A stretch of 37,500 nt of DNA from Glandiceps talaboti. Lineage: Eukaryota > Hemichordata > Enteropneusta > Spengelidae. The notes under the pieces are model-generated. The model saw nothing but the letters and a program-made list of their open reading frames with translations, had not been told where the DNA came from and did no database searches. This document shows, piece by piece, positions 11,825 through 24,753 of the stretch (its first letter is position 1; every line of letters begins with the position of its first letter). The position numbers and the translations under genes are program-made. The stretch covers positions 8,868,732 to 8,906,231 of the forward strand of contig NC_135561.1 of NCBI RefSeq assembly GCF_964340395.1, in the 5' to 3' direction.

Positions 11825-12135
11825 TGACAACTTTGTCATATTTTTATTTATCAAATCATAAATTTCTCAACTAGCTACTGGTCGGATATAAAACTTGTGA
11901 AAACGTCAGCTCCCTGAATTGTCGGAAGATAAATTAAGTTTTTTTTTTACAATAACCTTATCGTCAATTTATTTTGACAAGTTTGTTCAGTTTTTTTTGA
12001 AGCCCCAATAAATTTCACAGCAAGCTACTGGTTTGACAGTTAGGTGTTATACGGCGGCTACCTGAATTGCTAAAAGATAAATTAATTTGTTTTCTAAATG
12101 GAGTCCAATATTTTTCATCAAGGTTATTGTTTTTT
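11825..12135. repeat. About 150-bp tandem duplication
   Basis: Two adjacent copies carry TTTGACAA-TTTGT, AGCTACTGGT and CTGAATTG-NNN-AAGATAAATTAA blocks in the same order, near 11870-11936 and 12023-12085. Confidence 0.8.
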
Positions 12136-12455
12136 AGTATGTTCATAAATTTCTCACCTTCCCATCACAATGCAGGTTTGTATCGCACACAGAAACAATG
12201 TTGTTGGTCTTTACTTTACAAATCAGTGTAAACCCATTTTTCATGGTTGCACTTAATTAAAATTCCCTTAGCCTCTTTCACCCTTGTTGGTTTACATCAA
12301 ACTTGTAAGGTCACTGTGTCTTTCATTGCTACTTTCAAAAAGTCAAAACAAAAGAAAAACAAAATTTGCCAACCTTTATACCTTTATAGCTAGTTAGGTT
12401 TCAGACTTTAAAAATTGAAGAAAAAAATTGAGAGGATTTTTTAGTGTTCAGTTTA

Positions 12456-12459
<4 letters not shown>

Positions 12460-12487
<28 letters not shown>
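12460..12487. repeat. Poly-T tract (28 T)
   Basis: Uninterrupted T-run on the plus strand. A second long T-run lies at 14543-14565. No retroposed sequence was recognised next to either. Confidence 0.95.
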
Positions 12488-12493
<6 letters not shown>

Positions 12494-12899
12494 TTCATAT
12501 TCCTACTCTTTGACAATCTAAAAATTCAGTCAAGACAAAACATTGCTCTTAATTCTCACTAATTTTTCAATTCTAGCCAAACAACAACATAAATTTGTGC
12601 CAATGAATGATTCTGGGCTATGTAAAATACTTCTACTCACAGAGTCAGAAAATTATTGAGAATTATCCCAAATTTTTGCTGATATCTCGTTAACATCATC
12701 AGGGGTGTACTATAAAAATAATACTATTCAGTTCTGTCACATTAGTCAACAGCAAAGTACTGTAATTTGCTGTTTGATAAATTGATGTGGTTTTTATAAA
12801 ACAGCTAACCGTACCTTGTTTTTTTTTTGTACAGTTGTGTTTTTCTACAGCCCTGGTTGTACACAGTGATCCATCATGAGTATAAATTATGTGTCAATT

Positions 12900-13300
12900 A
12901 GACTTAATCAGTATTCTTACTTCAGTTGTGTTCGCTGACATGAGATCGGTACAACTTGGGATGAAACAGGCACCAAGTACGACAGTGAGGAGGCAACTGT
13001 CAATTGTACGCCTACAAGACAAGTAGTTGCTCTGTACACAAATTTGTCAAGTCTTGTTTGCATGTGGACATTAGGTCACAGATCGCTGCTTGTGGGTGAA
13101 GGGTCACGAGTCGTTGTGTATTTACGCAGGGGAGGGCATGACAACGACTGCCACACTAACACCAGACAGCAATCACGGGCCTATAATAAAGGGTTAGATC
13201 AGACATTGGCCCATTGATTGAAGAGACTGAAAAAAAATTGTTTCGTCTACACCAACTGCAATGTACGTGGTTCCATATGCAAATTTTATTTGTTAATGAA
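12900..13300. promoter_or_regulatory. Repeat-free, compositionally balanced patch with nuclear-receptor-type sites
   Basis: This stands out from the AT-rich, repetitive intron. It contains a DR1-type element GGGTGA-A-GGGTCA (13094-13106) and a nearby AGGTCA half site (13073-13078). An enhancer is possible but purely inferred. Confidence 0.25.
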
Positions 13301-13594
13301 ACTCAATTAAAGCACAGAGAGAATATTGAGAAAGTGGACACTTGAACGATGAGTGATTTCCATCGATAGAAAAAAGTTGACACGTTGAATAGATATCGGT
13401 AAGGTGGAGTCGTATCTACTCTATACTTTGTACAAGTTGAATACGGACAAGTAGTATGATAAAGGACATTTGCAAGCTGGCTAAGACCGCTACTAACACA
13501 CGTAGGGCTACTCTCATCCCGTTAAATGATACTCTACATGAAGGAGTGAAATTTTGTTCTGATTAGATCACAGATAAAGTATATGATATATTGT

Positions 13595-14015
13595 ACACTG
13601 GATGAGGACTGCATGGGTCCGGTTCGTTGACTTGGAGGAGTTAGTTTACAGCTAACTGGATGAGAGACGAAGGGTTAAAATTTTAGTCTGTGGGGAGTAT
13701 TAGTTTACAGCTAACTGGGTGAGGGTTGGAGGGGTTCGGTCTCTTTTTTATAATTAGTTCAAAGCTGATTGGATGAGGGTTGGAGGGGTTAAAATTCTAG
13801 TCTGTGGGGAGTTAGTTTACAGCTAACTGGGCGTTAGTTGGAGGGGTTTGGTCTCTTTTCTATAAGGAGTTCAAAGCTGACTGGATGAGGGTTGGAGGGG
13901 TTAAAATTCTAGTCTGTGGAGAGTTAATGTACAGGTAACTGGATGAGGGTTGGAGGGGTTTGGTCTCTTTCTGTTAGGAGTTCAACGCTGTTCGGTTGTT
14001 AAATTCTAGACACTG
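13595..14015. repeat. Dimeric minisatellite: alternating 58-bp and 54-bp monomers, about seven copies
   Basis: Type A monomers begin GTTAGTTTACAGCTAACTGG (about 13640, 13699, 13811, 13922). Type B monomers begin AGTTCAAAGCTGAYTGGATG (about 13755, 13868, 13977). Both continue GAGGGTTGGAGGGGTT, then end in GGTCTCTTT or AAAATTCTAGTCTGTGG. The result is a dimer of about 112 bp. Confidence 0.9.
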
Positions 14016-16305
14016 AGAAGACTATAAACCAGATGATAATTTAAATCAGGGGCTCAGTTTCTAAACTTTGAGTTGGTTCCCAATTCACAGCTGACATATA
14101 CATTATTGACACACTATCCTGCTTGAAAGTGTTTGCTAAAAGAATAAAGTGCTTAAAATGTGTTGCTTCTAGAAAACTTACAATAAAAGTTAGATCACAG
14201 TTTGCTGCTGTTCAATTAATTAATCATAAAATGTCTCACAAATTTCGACATCAGCAACGACACCTTCTATGCAAAAAAAACAAGTTTTAAAGTGAGATAT
14301 TGGTGTTGTTTGGTTACGTTTATATAAGTAATGTCTTAGAGTTCCTTTTCACCTTTTTGCAACTTTTTTAAAACCCACAGACTGTTTTGTATTTTTCACT
14401 TTCTCGAAGTAGGAGGAAGCAGAGGAGGGTGGTGATGGTGTTCCGATGATGAGTAAGTTTAGAAATTTATGTTATTCATCATTCCTTCAAAAAATTTAAA
14501 CACAGACTTTTTCACTTTTCTCAATTTCTTTCATTCTTCCAATTTTTTTTTTTTTTTTTTTTTTTAATTTTAATTTTTTTTTCTGGGGGAGGAGGAGGAA
14601 CGGGTTGAGGGTGCTTAGGTTACTTCAAAACTTTGTGCAATACTTAGTCATTATTATAACTTAAGTAAACTCCTCCAAATCAAAACAAACTCACTCCATG
14701 TTTAACTGTTGGGAATGCCACCTATTACAGAAACATATACCACAGACCAGACAGCAATTTTAAAAGTTAAACAGTATCGATTTGATTGTTTGTTTTCGTA
14801 CTTTTATCCACTCCTTTCATGTTGGCAACTCTTTCTTTTTAAACTCTGACATGATTATAAACCATGTCTGGGACAGAACTGTTCTCCACATATTACCATG
14901 CTGTTGACCCGATGATGCTCTGTTAGTAGATGAAAGCTAGTCAGTTTTTAAAGAAACCTTTTGGGTTGAGCTTTGTTGAGACTAGCGTAGGACCTTTGCA
15001 GGGGTGGATTTCAACTACGTCCTCTCTACAAGTGAGAGGACCATATTTGAAATCCACAAGAAAGAATGCTGAAACCATTCAGGTTTTATTAGTATATTAC
15101 TTACCATTTACTTGTTATTCATACACAATATTAAAACTCACACGAAAGAAAGCTATGACACGTACAAGCATTTGAACAGATGAAGAATCACCTACATGTA
15201 ACTGCATGGCAGTAGAACAGACGACTGTAAACCGACCAATTGTGAGCCTCCGTATGAATTCTTCATATTCTCTCAGTGTCCTATTTTGTTTTCACATCTG
15301 ATCAGAATGCAGCTGAGGTCCAGTAATTTTTATAACTGAACTGCTGAGCTATGTGTGGCTTGGTAATTCTCCTAAACAATGATGGAGTCACTATGTGGGG
15401 AATTTCTGGATTCATGGATTTCACTGTTTTTGTCATGGTCCAAAAGGAATGAAATTACTGACCTTTCACAAGTAAAGTGCACAAGAATAAACACTAAGTT
15501 AGATTTGTTATGATCTGGCCATCAAAAAATTTCATATGTTTCACTACTTTTCTTCTGGATTAAAACAATTCACTTTCCACAATTTCAGGTTTTATATCAC
15601 TCAAGTTCCCATTGGGTTATCCCAAAAAAAACCTTGTTTTCCCAGTTTTTGGTCATCTATTAATACATCACTGAAGTTATTTCAGGGATTATGTAAACAT
15701 TATATCATAATTTACAAAAGAAATATGTTCTGATTTTACCACATGTGTCACTTACTTTAGACATGTTTTCTAGTTTTCACAGGTTTTGTTTTGACGATAC
15801 TGAAAATTTTGAACATCTTTTTATGTTTAAGCTCAATGAAGTTACTCAGTATTAATCAAATTTCTAGCCAAAATATATTACAAGTATTATTAATTTGTTA
15901 TGTTGATACACATACAAGAGTATTACAGTTACCAGAGTTCAAAACACTTTGGGCTATCCCCTCACAAATTATATACTGTTTAGTAATAGTGAATTTATCT
16001 ATGTTTGCTTTACTTTGTAGTCATTTTTTTTACAGACGTTGCCTACTTTACTTCACTATGCTGCATTACGAGATTTAAACATTTTAGCCACAACCTGGTT
16101 GTTTATTTCAATGTCTACCTTAATCAGCGAAACAGTCAATATTTTTGTTGTGGCCTACCTAATGATCAGGGCATATGCTAACAGTGGGTCTGTTTAGTAA
16201 CTTTACCCTTCCATGTATAACATAGTGTGGCTACTTTGTCTAACTTAATACCGTAATAGCAGTAACTGATCATTCTCCCTGTTCAATCTTGCTTCTGTGC
16301 AATGT

Positions 16306-16345
16306 ACTGCTGGGCTGGGCTGGGCTGGGCTGGACTGGACTGACA
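16306..16345. repeat. Short (CTGGG)n array
   Basis: GCTGGGCTGGGCTGGGCTGG followed by CTGGAC variants. Confidence 0.9.
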
Positions 16346-17604
16346 AACTCAAAATCTGAAATATTCATTCCTTCCGCCTCATGTCTGGATTCCCATTTAA
16401 AAGTTACATGCTGTATTTGCAGTTGCGGACTTAGTTCTTGATGAGTTGTGCTTTGAGATTAACGTGACTTGTTGTTTATGTGTGGTCGGCTACTGCGGCA
16501 CTTTTGTAGATTTCACTAAGTCATGTACAAATTGACATGGCGGTCTCCAATCGACTCTTAACTCTCACTTGGTTTGTCTAAAATAGTCGGACATAGGTCA
16601 CTAGACTAAATGTCCACGTTGTCCTCTTTTAAACGTTGTTTTTATAGAGTTTTAGTTGTCTTGCCTACCACAAATTGATTAACATCTGGGTACTGTCAGA
16701 GTTAACCGACAAAGTACTCAATATTTTTGTCTATTTTTTTTTTAAATTGACAGTTAAAGTGGTATCCTTTTTCTCTAAGTTTGAAATTTTTGGGGGATCT
16801 TTCAAAATTATGAACAAAATACTCACTATTCTGTAAATTCAGTTTTTTGAAAATTATGGATGGTAAAAAAGTGTTATTAAAATAGACATATTGGCAATGG
16901 TTATGTCTTAACTTTATGCCAGTTAATAATTTTTGACACGCCTATATTTTGAGTAAGTTTAATTCTCTGAGTAGTATTTTTTTTTTCTTGATGTGAAAAT
17001 TAGCAAATTTCATGCATACATCCTTTACAATTTACACAAATTTATATATACTGGTAAACGATATTTTCCTCAAATATGTGAAAAACTTTATACATCATGA
17101 AACCATAAGTCTAACAATTTAGAAACAATTGCTTTTAAAATTGATATTTTAAGACGTGAAAAATACAGAGTAGGGACTCACTATTTTAATACTGCAAATG
17201 ACTGTAAACGCTGACAATTTCTTATTTCCTTGTAATTTCATTATTTGCAGATGTATATAGCAGTTAAAGTATTCAAAAGTACCACTGTTAGATACTTTCA
17301 TTTTTCACACATAATTTCACTTAGACTATCATTATTCTAATTTTATATAATTTTACTTCATTTTCCACACAGTTGAATCGAAAATTCTCTCACTTTTACC
17401 GATGTATCTAAAACAAACACCTCCATCACTCATAATTTGTCGGCACGGAAACAAAGCCAAATACAAGGACAGTAAGGAAACCTTACAAGTGTGAAACTAT
17501 ATTTGTAGATGGTCAGACAAATTGTTGACATTTTGCTGGGGAACTTAACATAGTATTCCAGACAGCACCAGACATGGCTTGAATTTAACTTGTAAGTTGG
17601 TAGT

Positions 17605-18150
17605 CAGTGAAGTGAACCATTTCAGTTACAATGATCTATTGATTTCCAGTGGTCTAACAGACTACCACCTCATAAATCTAGCAGTCTAGATGCTATATGT
17701 TTAGAAGTCTAAGTGTGCTGGTCTACTGCCAATCACATTTAGCCAAGTGAACCATTTCAGCTACAACAATTTTGTACTGATTTCCATTGGTCTGACAGAC
17801 TGCCTTCTTATAAATTTGGTTATCTAGACATGATGTGTTGTAGTCTATGTGCACTGGACTACTGCTAAATTGGTAGTTTAGTTATGATGTTTAGTAGTCT
17901 ATGTGTGGTGGACTACTTACTAGTCTAGATACAGTGTTGAGTAGTCTATGTTCCCTAGATCACTGCGATTTTTGAGTCCTGCAAGATCTACTAACGATTT
18001 GACACTGTGCTGGGAAATTATGCGGGACCAGATCTAGTAGTGCTTTTACACATTGCTTGCAAATTACCTAGAAGTCAATACAACACCAGGTTTCTTCGTG
18101 ATTTGACACTGTGTTGGGAAATTATGGGAGTAGTCCATATAGCACTGAGT
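17605..18150. repeat. Local tandem duplications rich in AGTCTA
   Basis: AAGTGAACCATTTCAG recurs about 135 bp apart (about 17610 and 17745), followed in both by TGATTTCCA-TGGTCT-ACAGACT. Downstream, GATTTGACACTGTGYTGGG recurs about 104 bp apart (about 17997 and 18101). Many TAGTCTAKRTG motifs lie between. Confidence 0.8.
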
Positions 18151-18377
18151 TCAGTAGTGAAGGACTATTAACCTCAGAGTAACAAGATTCCCAGCAGGCA
18201 GTCTCTTAGCTATCCCAACAAGGCACCAGTAATTGCACTGTTGCTTACACTAATCTACTTGGCTAAATGGTATAAGCACCAACCCACAGCTCATGTACTT
18301 GTATTGTTTTGGTCAACTGTCAAATTTATAAACTGACAAGTTAGGTTAAATCTTGACGGAAATTAATACTATGTTTT

Positions 18378-18525
18378 CTTACAGTTTTTTAAGTATGGGA
18401 GGAACATTGTTGGTCAGATTTTGCAGAGAAAATGTCACAAAATGATGTCATGGAAAGTGGGATTGTAACATTTTTTAAGTATGGGTGAACCATCATTGGT
18501 GAGACTGTGTCGCGAAAACAAATTA
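18378..18525. repeat. About 84-bp duplication
   Basis: ACAGTTTTTTAAGTATGGGAG near 18382 matches ACATTTTTTAAGTATGGGTG near 18466. Both continue with GAAC-ATYRTTGGTSAGA. Confidence 0.75.
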
Positions 18526-20194
18526 AATGTTAAGAAAGGGGAATTCCTACCATTTTTAGGACATGTTTTTATTTTCCTACTACTACATTTTGTCTGGAAG
18601 GCATTCACATACAGGGAGTAAACCATTTATATATTTGGCATCAGTTTTTTGTCAGTAGTGAGGTAGGAATATTCATCTGGAAAGTTCTTTAAGAAATGCC
18701 ACTACTTGGTAATAAGTCACTATGGTTTACACAAAATGAAAGTTTTCCCAAAAATTTGATTGTATGTAAGAAAGAAACAGACAAAAAATTAATTTGTACA
18801 AATCTACCATGTCGTCTCTGAGAGATTTTTGGTGAAGGAAATCATTGGTAGTGGAAATTTACTAGTACAACATCACAAAGACGCATCCCTCACTACAAGT
18901 TGGCACAACTAGGATTATAGATAAGAGTACTTTTCTTAGGCTTATCACTATTTTTCTTAACTTTTTCAACAAATAGAACAATGAAATTATTTGAGGTAAA
19001 CACTTATTTTATTGTCAGTCAAGAATTTAAGTGGCATAAAACAGTTTATAAACTTTGACACCTTGCCTTCTGACTCCTAACAAAGTAAGACCACCATGGA
19101 TATGACTGCAGGCTTGCACCGCAACTCAAACTTTTATATGTATATGGCTTGCAACGTAGATTAGAAGTTGGACAGCTACAACTTGTTTTCTAGTGTGGGT
19201 ATGGAATCCCTACAGGCTATGCACTGAAAAGCAACTTAATTTAGAGCGTTTATCCTCAGTGGACCTTTGCTTGATGCAGCCATAAACTGTTTGTGAACAA
19301 GACTCTCTGTTAGTTTTTAAGCCGTTGGCATTAAATAAATGCTCACAACACAACATTGTAGCATTTACGCTACCACACAAAAGAGTTTCACATGCGGTTA
19401 AACAGTCCAAATAAGGAATGGAAATGCTGATTCCGACAAATCCTGATTATGAAAATCAAATTTCTTTTTCAAAATAATTAAAACTGTAACTTTTTTCAGT
19501 ATATTTTTGTTGCGCTGTGTGATTTTCATCTGTCAATGGCTGCTGAAGTAACAGTAGCTCTCTGTACAATTCTCAAGGCTCTCCAAAAAAACCCACAACA
19601 AAGTTACTACATAATAACATTAGTTTTCCTGTTTTGACTAGTGGAAAAGAGAGTTTACAAATCTGCAACCGTTGCACAAACTCGTTGTTGTTAACTTTAC
19701 GAACTGTCATCACCCAAGACTTCCTACGAAGTACATTTGTCTAAAAATGAAGTGGTGCTAAAAAAGTAAGCAACATATTAAAAATCTGAAGTTGTTTTTT
19801 AAAATTTGAAACGTGTCACCAGATGAGACTTGATTCTGTATTTTTATTTCAATATAACAATATTATTTGATAGTAACATAGTGAGTCATCTAACTTTTTT
19901 GACATTCTATACCACTGAGTGAAAATAAAATCATGACCAAAAAAAAGCATATATAGCGTTACTAGATTCCCCCATTTTCATAGACATATAAATTATCCTG
20001 TTTATTACTATAATTCAAATTTAAATGTGTCATTTTAGTCAATAAGTATGCCTGTAGAAATGCAATTACCATCAAAGTCTTGGTGAACTCTGACTCCCGC
20101 ATTCCTAGTGTAAACCATACATTTATTCTCTTTAAGTTTCAAACAGATCTCTTGTTTTCCCACATACTTTCATTTATTGTACATAATTTAAACT

Positions 20195-20705
20195 GATTTG
20201 TCAAACAGAAAAACAGAAATAACAGTAAACTAATTTTTCAAACAGAAATACAGTAAACTAATTTTTCAAGTCATAAAACAGAAATGACAGTCACCTTATT
20301 TTTACCAGAAAAACAGAAATTTCAGCAAACCAATTTTTTAAATTGTAAACCAGAAATAACAGTTAACAAATTTTGAACAGAAACAGAAATTACAGCAAAC
20401 TAATATTTCAAACAGAAAAACAGAAATTACAAAACTAATTTTTTTGAGTTGTAAAACAGAAAGAAATGACAGTAAACTAATTTTGAACAGAAACAGAAAT
20501 TATAGCAAACTGATTTTTCAAACACGAAATTAGAAATTACAAAACTAATTACAAGATGTAATACAGAAATGATAGTAAACCTATTTTCCAAACAGAAATT
20601 ACAGTTAACTTATTTGTCAAAAAGAAAAAACAAACGACAGTGAAATTATTTTTCAAGTTGAAAAATTTGAAACTGCGCTAAACTTATTTCTCAAGAAACA
20701 AAACA
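20195..20705. repeat. Minisatellite of 37-bp units with a 110-bp higher-order repeat
   Basis: About a dozen degenerate units of the type ACAGAAATKACAGYAAACTAATTTTTCAA. A trimer is repeated: TTTTGAACAGAAACAGAAAT occurs at 20371 and again at 20481, with matching sequence after each. Confidence 0.9.
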
Positions 20706-22309
20706 AAACAGAATCCCTAAACATCTTAGTATGTAAAATAACTTTTAACCCATTGGTAAATTTTATAAATGTTTACCACTTTTTTCCATCTTTTTTTCGT
20801 TGTAAAACTTGTACAAACTTGTTAGGAGAAAACAGTTTGGCTAAACAAGTACTAAAATAAAATTGCTAAGTTTCCAGTACTAAAAAAATGTTATACTTAT
20901 TTTCTACAGTTTCTGATTTGTTATTTGAAAAACATTGAAATCGCAAATTTTGTAGGGTTACTATTATGATTAATTGGGTATAAATTTGTGTATGAAATCT
21001 TGCCTGTAAAGCAAAAATGTTTGAATTTATGATACAGTTGATCGTTAACATGACACCAGTTTTCATATTTCTTGTACTTATTTTGTGACCATAAATGTAC
21101 TTATTGTTTAGTTCAGTAGTTAGTCAGAGGTGGCAAGTGTAACAACAGCATTTCACCATGATTGGATAGATACATAGCAATCAGTTCAGAAGGTTGACTT
21201 TGGTAAGGACTACACTGGTTGTGATTACTGCAACCACTCCAACAGTACCATGACAACACTGTAATATTCTAAATGCTTTACAAATACCATAAAAGTGGCA
21301 GATCTACTATATCAACTTGGTGTACTAACTACACTAACACATTATAAAGAATGACAACTTTCCCGTCAGGAGATTCCATAATTTTCAGTTTTTGTTTTTG
21401 TGAGATTTCCCAAATTTGAAGTTTTTGTTTCATTTCTATACTGTATATTGCTTCTCTGGAAGCATGACTCTCTTTTTACATCTGCTTGGAAGTTGATTCC
21501 AAAACTTCCAGAAACAGGCATTTTGGTGTATATTTTATTTTAATTATAAAATACTACTTTAGGTTTCAAAAAAAAATCCACAAATCAAAAAATGTTTCTA
21601 GATACATATGTACTACACACATTTGGTCTGATGACTACACTGTTTTGGGGGTTTTTTTTAGAAAGAATTTTACAATTCAAAAACATGAAAATTGGGCTTC
21701 AAAGTTTGTTTTACCTGCACTTAAACTCTGCAAAATAATACTCCAGTGTTCAAAATGAAATTCCAAAATAACAAAAGTTTTCTTTATTCAGTTTACGGTT
21801 CACTTTCTGTCTTGTAACCCAAATGTTATACAAAATGTTTCAATGGATTTCACGGTAGTAGTAAACAGAAACTTTTTGTACATGTAAAAGTTTGAATATA
21901 ATTTTTAAAGCTGCATTTGATTTGATGAAAAAGAATGACCCATTTAGTTTTATTCTTAAATCTACTCTGGAACCATTTCGCAAATTTTCAAATATATTTT
22001 AAGAATTGTTTTCCTAACTTGTTCAAAAAAGATTGACAAAAGGTTGCACAAAAAATCGGCACTCATAAGTTTACCATCCAGTGTTAAAAATTCCACGAGA
22101 TTATGAAAAGAAAACAAGTAACCATACATAAATCTACTATAACTGATTACTTTCTAGATACCCAACCGGTTTCTATCCGTTTCAATTCCATACAAAACAC
22201 TAACATACAACACCTGTGGTCTGTAAACTTTGACAATTAATCAACACTTTAGTCAAATCAATTTATCAAAAACATATTCTCTTATCGCTTCCCATTTTTG
22301 TTGCTACGG

Positions 22310-22482
22310 TTTTAGTACCCCGGTAACACACAGTGAGAACTCTTGTGAATTTTACACATACCCAATAACACACAGAGGGAACACCGGTAGATGTTATGCA
22401 CCCCTGTACCACATGGATGGAACTCTGGTAGATTTTAAGTACCTCAGTAACACACAGGGGAACTCTAGTTTATTTTACCTTA
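22310..22482. repeat. About 41-bp tandem repeat, four copies
   Basis: Each copy has TAACACACAG-GGGAACTC followed by GTAGATTTTA-type sequence. The open frame 22230-22577 (plus) runs through the repeat and is not credible as a gene. Confidence 0.85.
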
Positions 22483-23189
22483 TATATATATCGGCCTTTC
22501 CAAAAAAAACCATCAAATTTTCTGTATCATTCATTCTAATCATTCAAATAGCATTTATTATCCAAAATAACACATGATCAATAACTGCATTAGATGTGAA
22601 ATCATGTAACTTAATTTAAAGACTTATGTGGAATTCTTTTACTTATAAAACACAGCAGCAGGTTCTTGGCATTTGGAGTTTGACGTTGTCGGCCAAGACA
22701 TCCTTTGTTACGCTACTTTTGTGTGTTATTGCTACTCGAAAGTAAAACTTCACAACAGAAGAAATTAATGCACATATTTAAGACAACTACCTCACATTCT
22801 TTACTTATGACAAATGCATTATAGACAAAACAAATCATGTATTAACAAGAAATAAGAAAGATGAACACACTTCAAGAGAGAAAAATTACCTCAACAAAAT
22901 TTTATAAACTGGTGAGTAGCATGTTCAGTGTTCAATGAATCTTTAAAGTTGTCTTCATGTGCGAGATAAAGTATGTTCCCTTGTTGTTTTAATCAAAGTG
23001 TAACCTAATTTGTAGCTGCAGTATGTACATTTTTTTTCATCTATTTTTTTGGATTAAGAGATATTACACAAATCCTGGCTTGGGAAGTTATCAAAGTTTA
23101 TGACAAAACACGGCAGTAAAATTGTTTTCCCATTACCAAAGTTTGCAAGCTGTTTTAAGAGATGGCTCATATAAGTTACAAGTTACTAA

Positions 23190-23405
23190 TTTGTGGTTCC
23201 AGAGTTGCAATAAATAACTGAAAAAAAAGAGTTTTTTTCTCAATGTTCATGATATGATTTATATATTTTTAAAAGTTAATTAGAGTTCCAGACTTGCAAT
23301 AAATAAATGGAGAAAAAGAAGAAGTTATTTTCTAGATGTTTAAGACATGATTTATATGTTTTTAAAAGTAAGTTAATTACAGTTCCAGAGTCTGATGAAT
23401 TAGAG
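23190..23405. repeat. About 90-bp tandem repeat, two and a half copies
   Basis: GTTCCAGASTTGCAATAAATAA followed by ATGATTTATATRTTTTTAAAAGT occurs twice. A third partial GTTCCAGAGT starts near 23380. Confidence 0.85.
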
Positions 23406-23689
23406 GAAAAAAGAGACATTTGTTTCATCACTTTTTAAAAAATCAAAATAAAAGGAACGAGGGATCTGAAAACATGCAATGTTTTCTCCGACTAACATAC
23501 AACTTTCTGCAGTTTTAGGGTTTCTCTTGAAAGATTATATACTTTCATTGCCTGATAATGATATAGGTTGGCAGTTGTCAAATCCCACACACTGTGGGTA
23601 CGGTATAAAAAACCTTTCTCATTTTTCTGAATTTACTTAGCATTGTACCATATCCCAAAGAAAAAAAAATGAACTTATTATTTTGTCTG

Positions 23690-23935
23690 ACAAAGTTCAT
23701 ATCATATTTTTACCTTGCTTGACAAATTATATTTTCAAAATAAAAACCTAAACTATTTAATTTTCGTGACATTTTAACTAACATTTCCTTCCTTGACAAG
23801 TTTATAATTTTTTTTACATTTCCTTTCCTTGACAAGTTTACATTTCTAAAACAAATCTCAAGTTACATTTTTTGTTGCTTGACAAAATTATGTTTTCATA
23901 CTAAACCTACAGTTCTTGACAACGTTACATTTTTC
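23690..23935. repeat. Degenerate CTTGACAA-RTTTAYATTT repeat
   Basis: TTGACAAR-TT or close variants recur at least six times at irregular 30-60 bp spacing. Most are preceded by TTTCCTT or TTGC and followed by ACATTT. Confidence 0.7.
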
Positions 23936-24753
23936 TGTGTTGAATCAAAGACACGGAGGTATCATATGTTCGCTACATGTTTTACTACACCTCTCGGCAG
24001 TTGTAGGGTTTCAGTCAATGAACTTAACACCCACACTTCCTTCGATCTCAAGATTTTGAGAAGAAAAAAAATAAATTTGGGAACATGAAGTAAACTTTCA
24101 AACATTCATTCAAAACCTTCCTAGTAGTTTCTGTAAATCAGATTATAAGAGTGATAATTTTTATACTCCGAGAATTACTTTGAAAATGATTTGAAAAAAA
24201 AGTTAGCCATAGGTCTTTTTAACTCTAGAGTTTAACTGTACGATACTAAGATATTCTATTACAAGTAACAGCATGACCACCATACTATATTATCAAATCC
24301 AATATTCAACACACGTATAATCTGCCACTGAAATTCCTCCGAGTTAGTGTCGGGCCAGAGTCAAAAAAGAATGAAGTTCAAAAATCACTGACTCCACACT
24401 CCTGCCTAGCTGTATTCTGAACAATAATTATATTCTGCAACTTTAGTCACATCAGAAATATGGTTTAGATAAACCAGGTAAATTATCATTTCAAATCACT
24501 CATACAGGTCCTCTGTATGGGGTAAGGTAGTTGAACTTAAAACTAAATTTCTTCAGCAGTAATGTACTCGCAGTATAGTGAACATGTCCTAGCTGACTGT
24601 CAACTACTGCTTGCCAACATTGGTAGCACACAGTAAATTATACACTTAAAAAAATCAACATCTGAGAAAGAATTGTTAGAACAAACAGTATCTTGAGTTG
24701 AAAATATAAAATTGAAACCATGATATAGGTAGAAGGTGTGGAGGATGGGTTAC

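Larger units (their letters stand above)
8667..24753 (-). other. Putative large first intron (or upstream region) of the odd-skipped-related gene
   Basis: The right end depends on the inferred exon at 24754-24847; the left end is the firm TATAG acceptor. No convincing coding exon was found inside on either strand. Most of it is AT-rich single-copy DNA, broken by local tandem duplications near 9.5, 10.2-10.8, 11.3-11.7, 11.8-12.1, 13.6-14.0, 17.6-18.1, 18.4-18.5, 20.2-20.7, 22.3, 23.2-23.4 and 23.7-23.9 kb, each listed separately. Stretches such as 14.0-16.3, 16.4-17.6, 18.7-20.1 and 20.7-22.2 kb hold nothing I can name. Confidence 0.5.

Noticed and set aside
20195-20705. Repeat-spacer-like pattern as a CRISPR array
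   Set aside because: Units are degenerate and contiguous, typical of a minisatellite in an animal intron.
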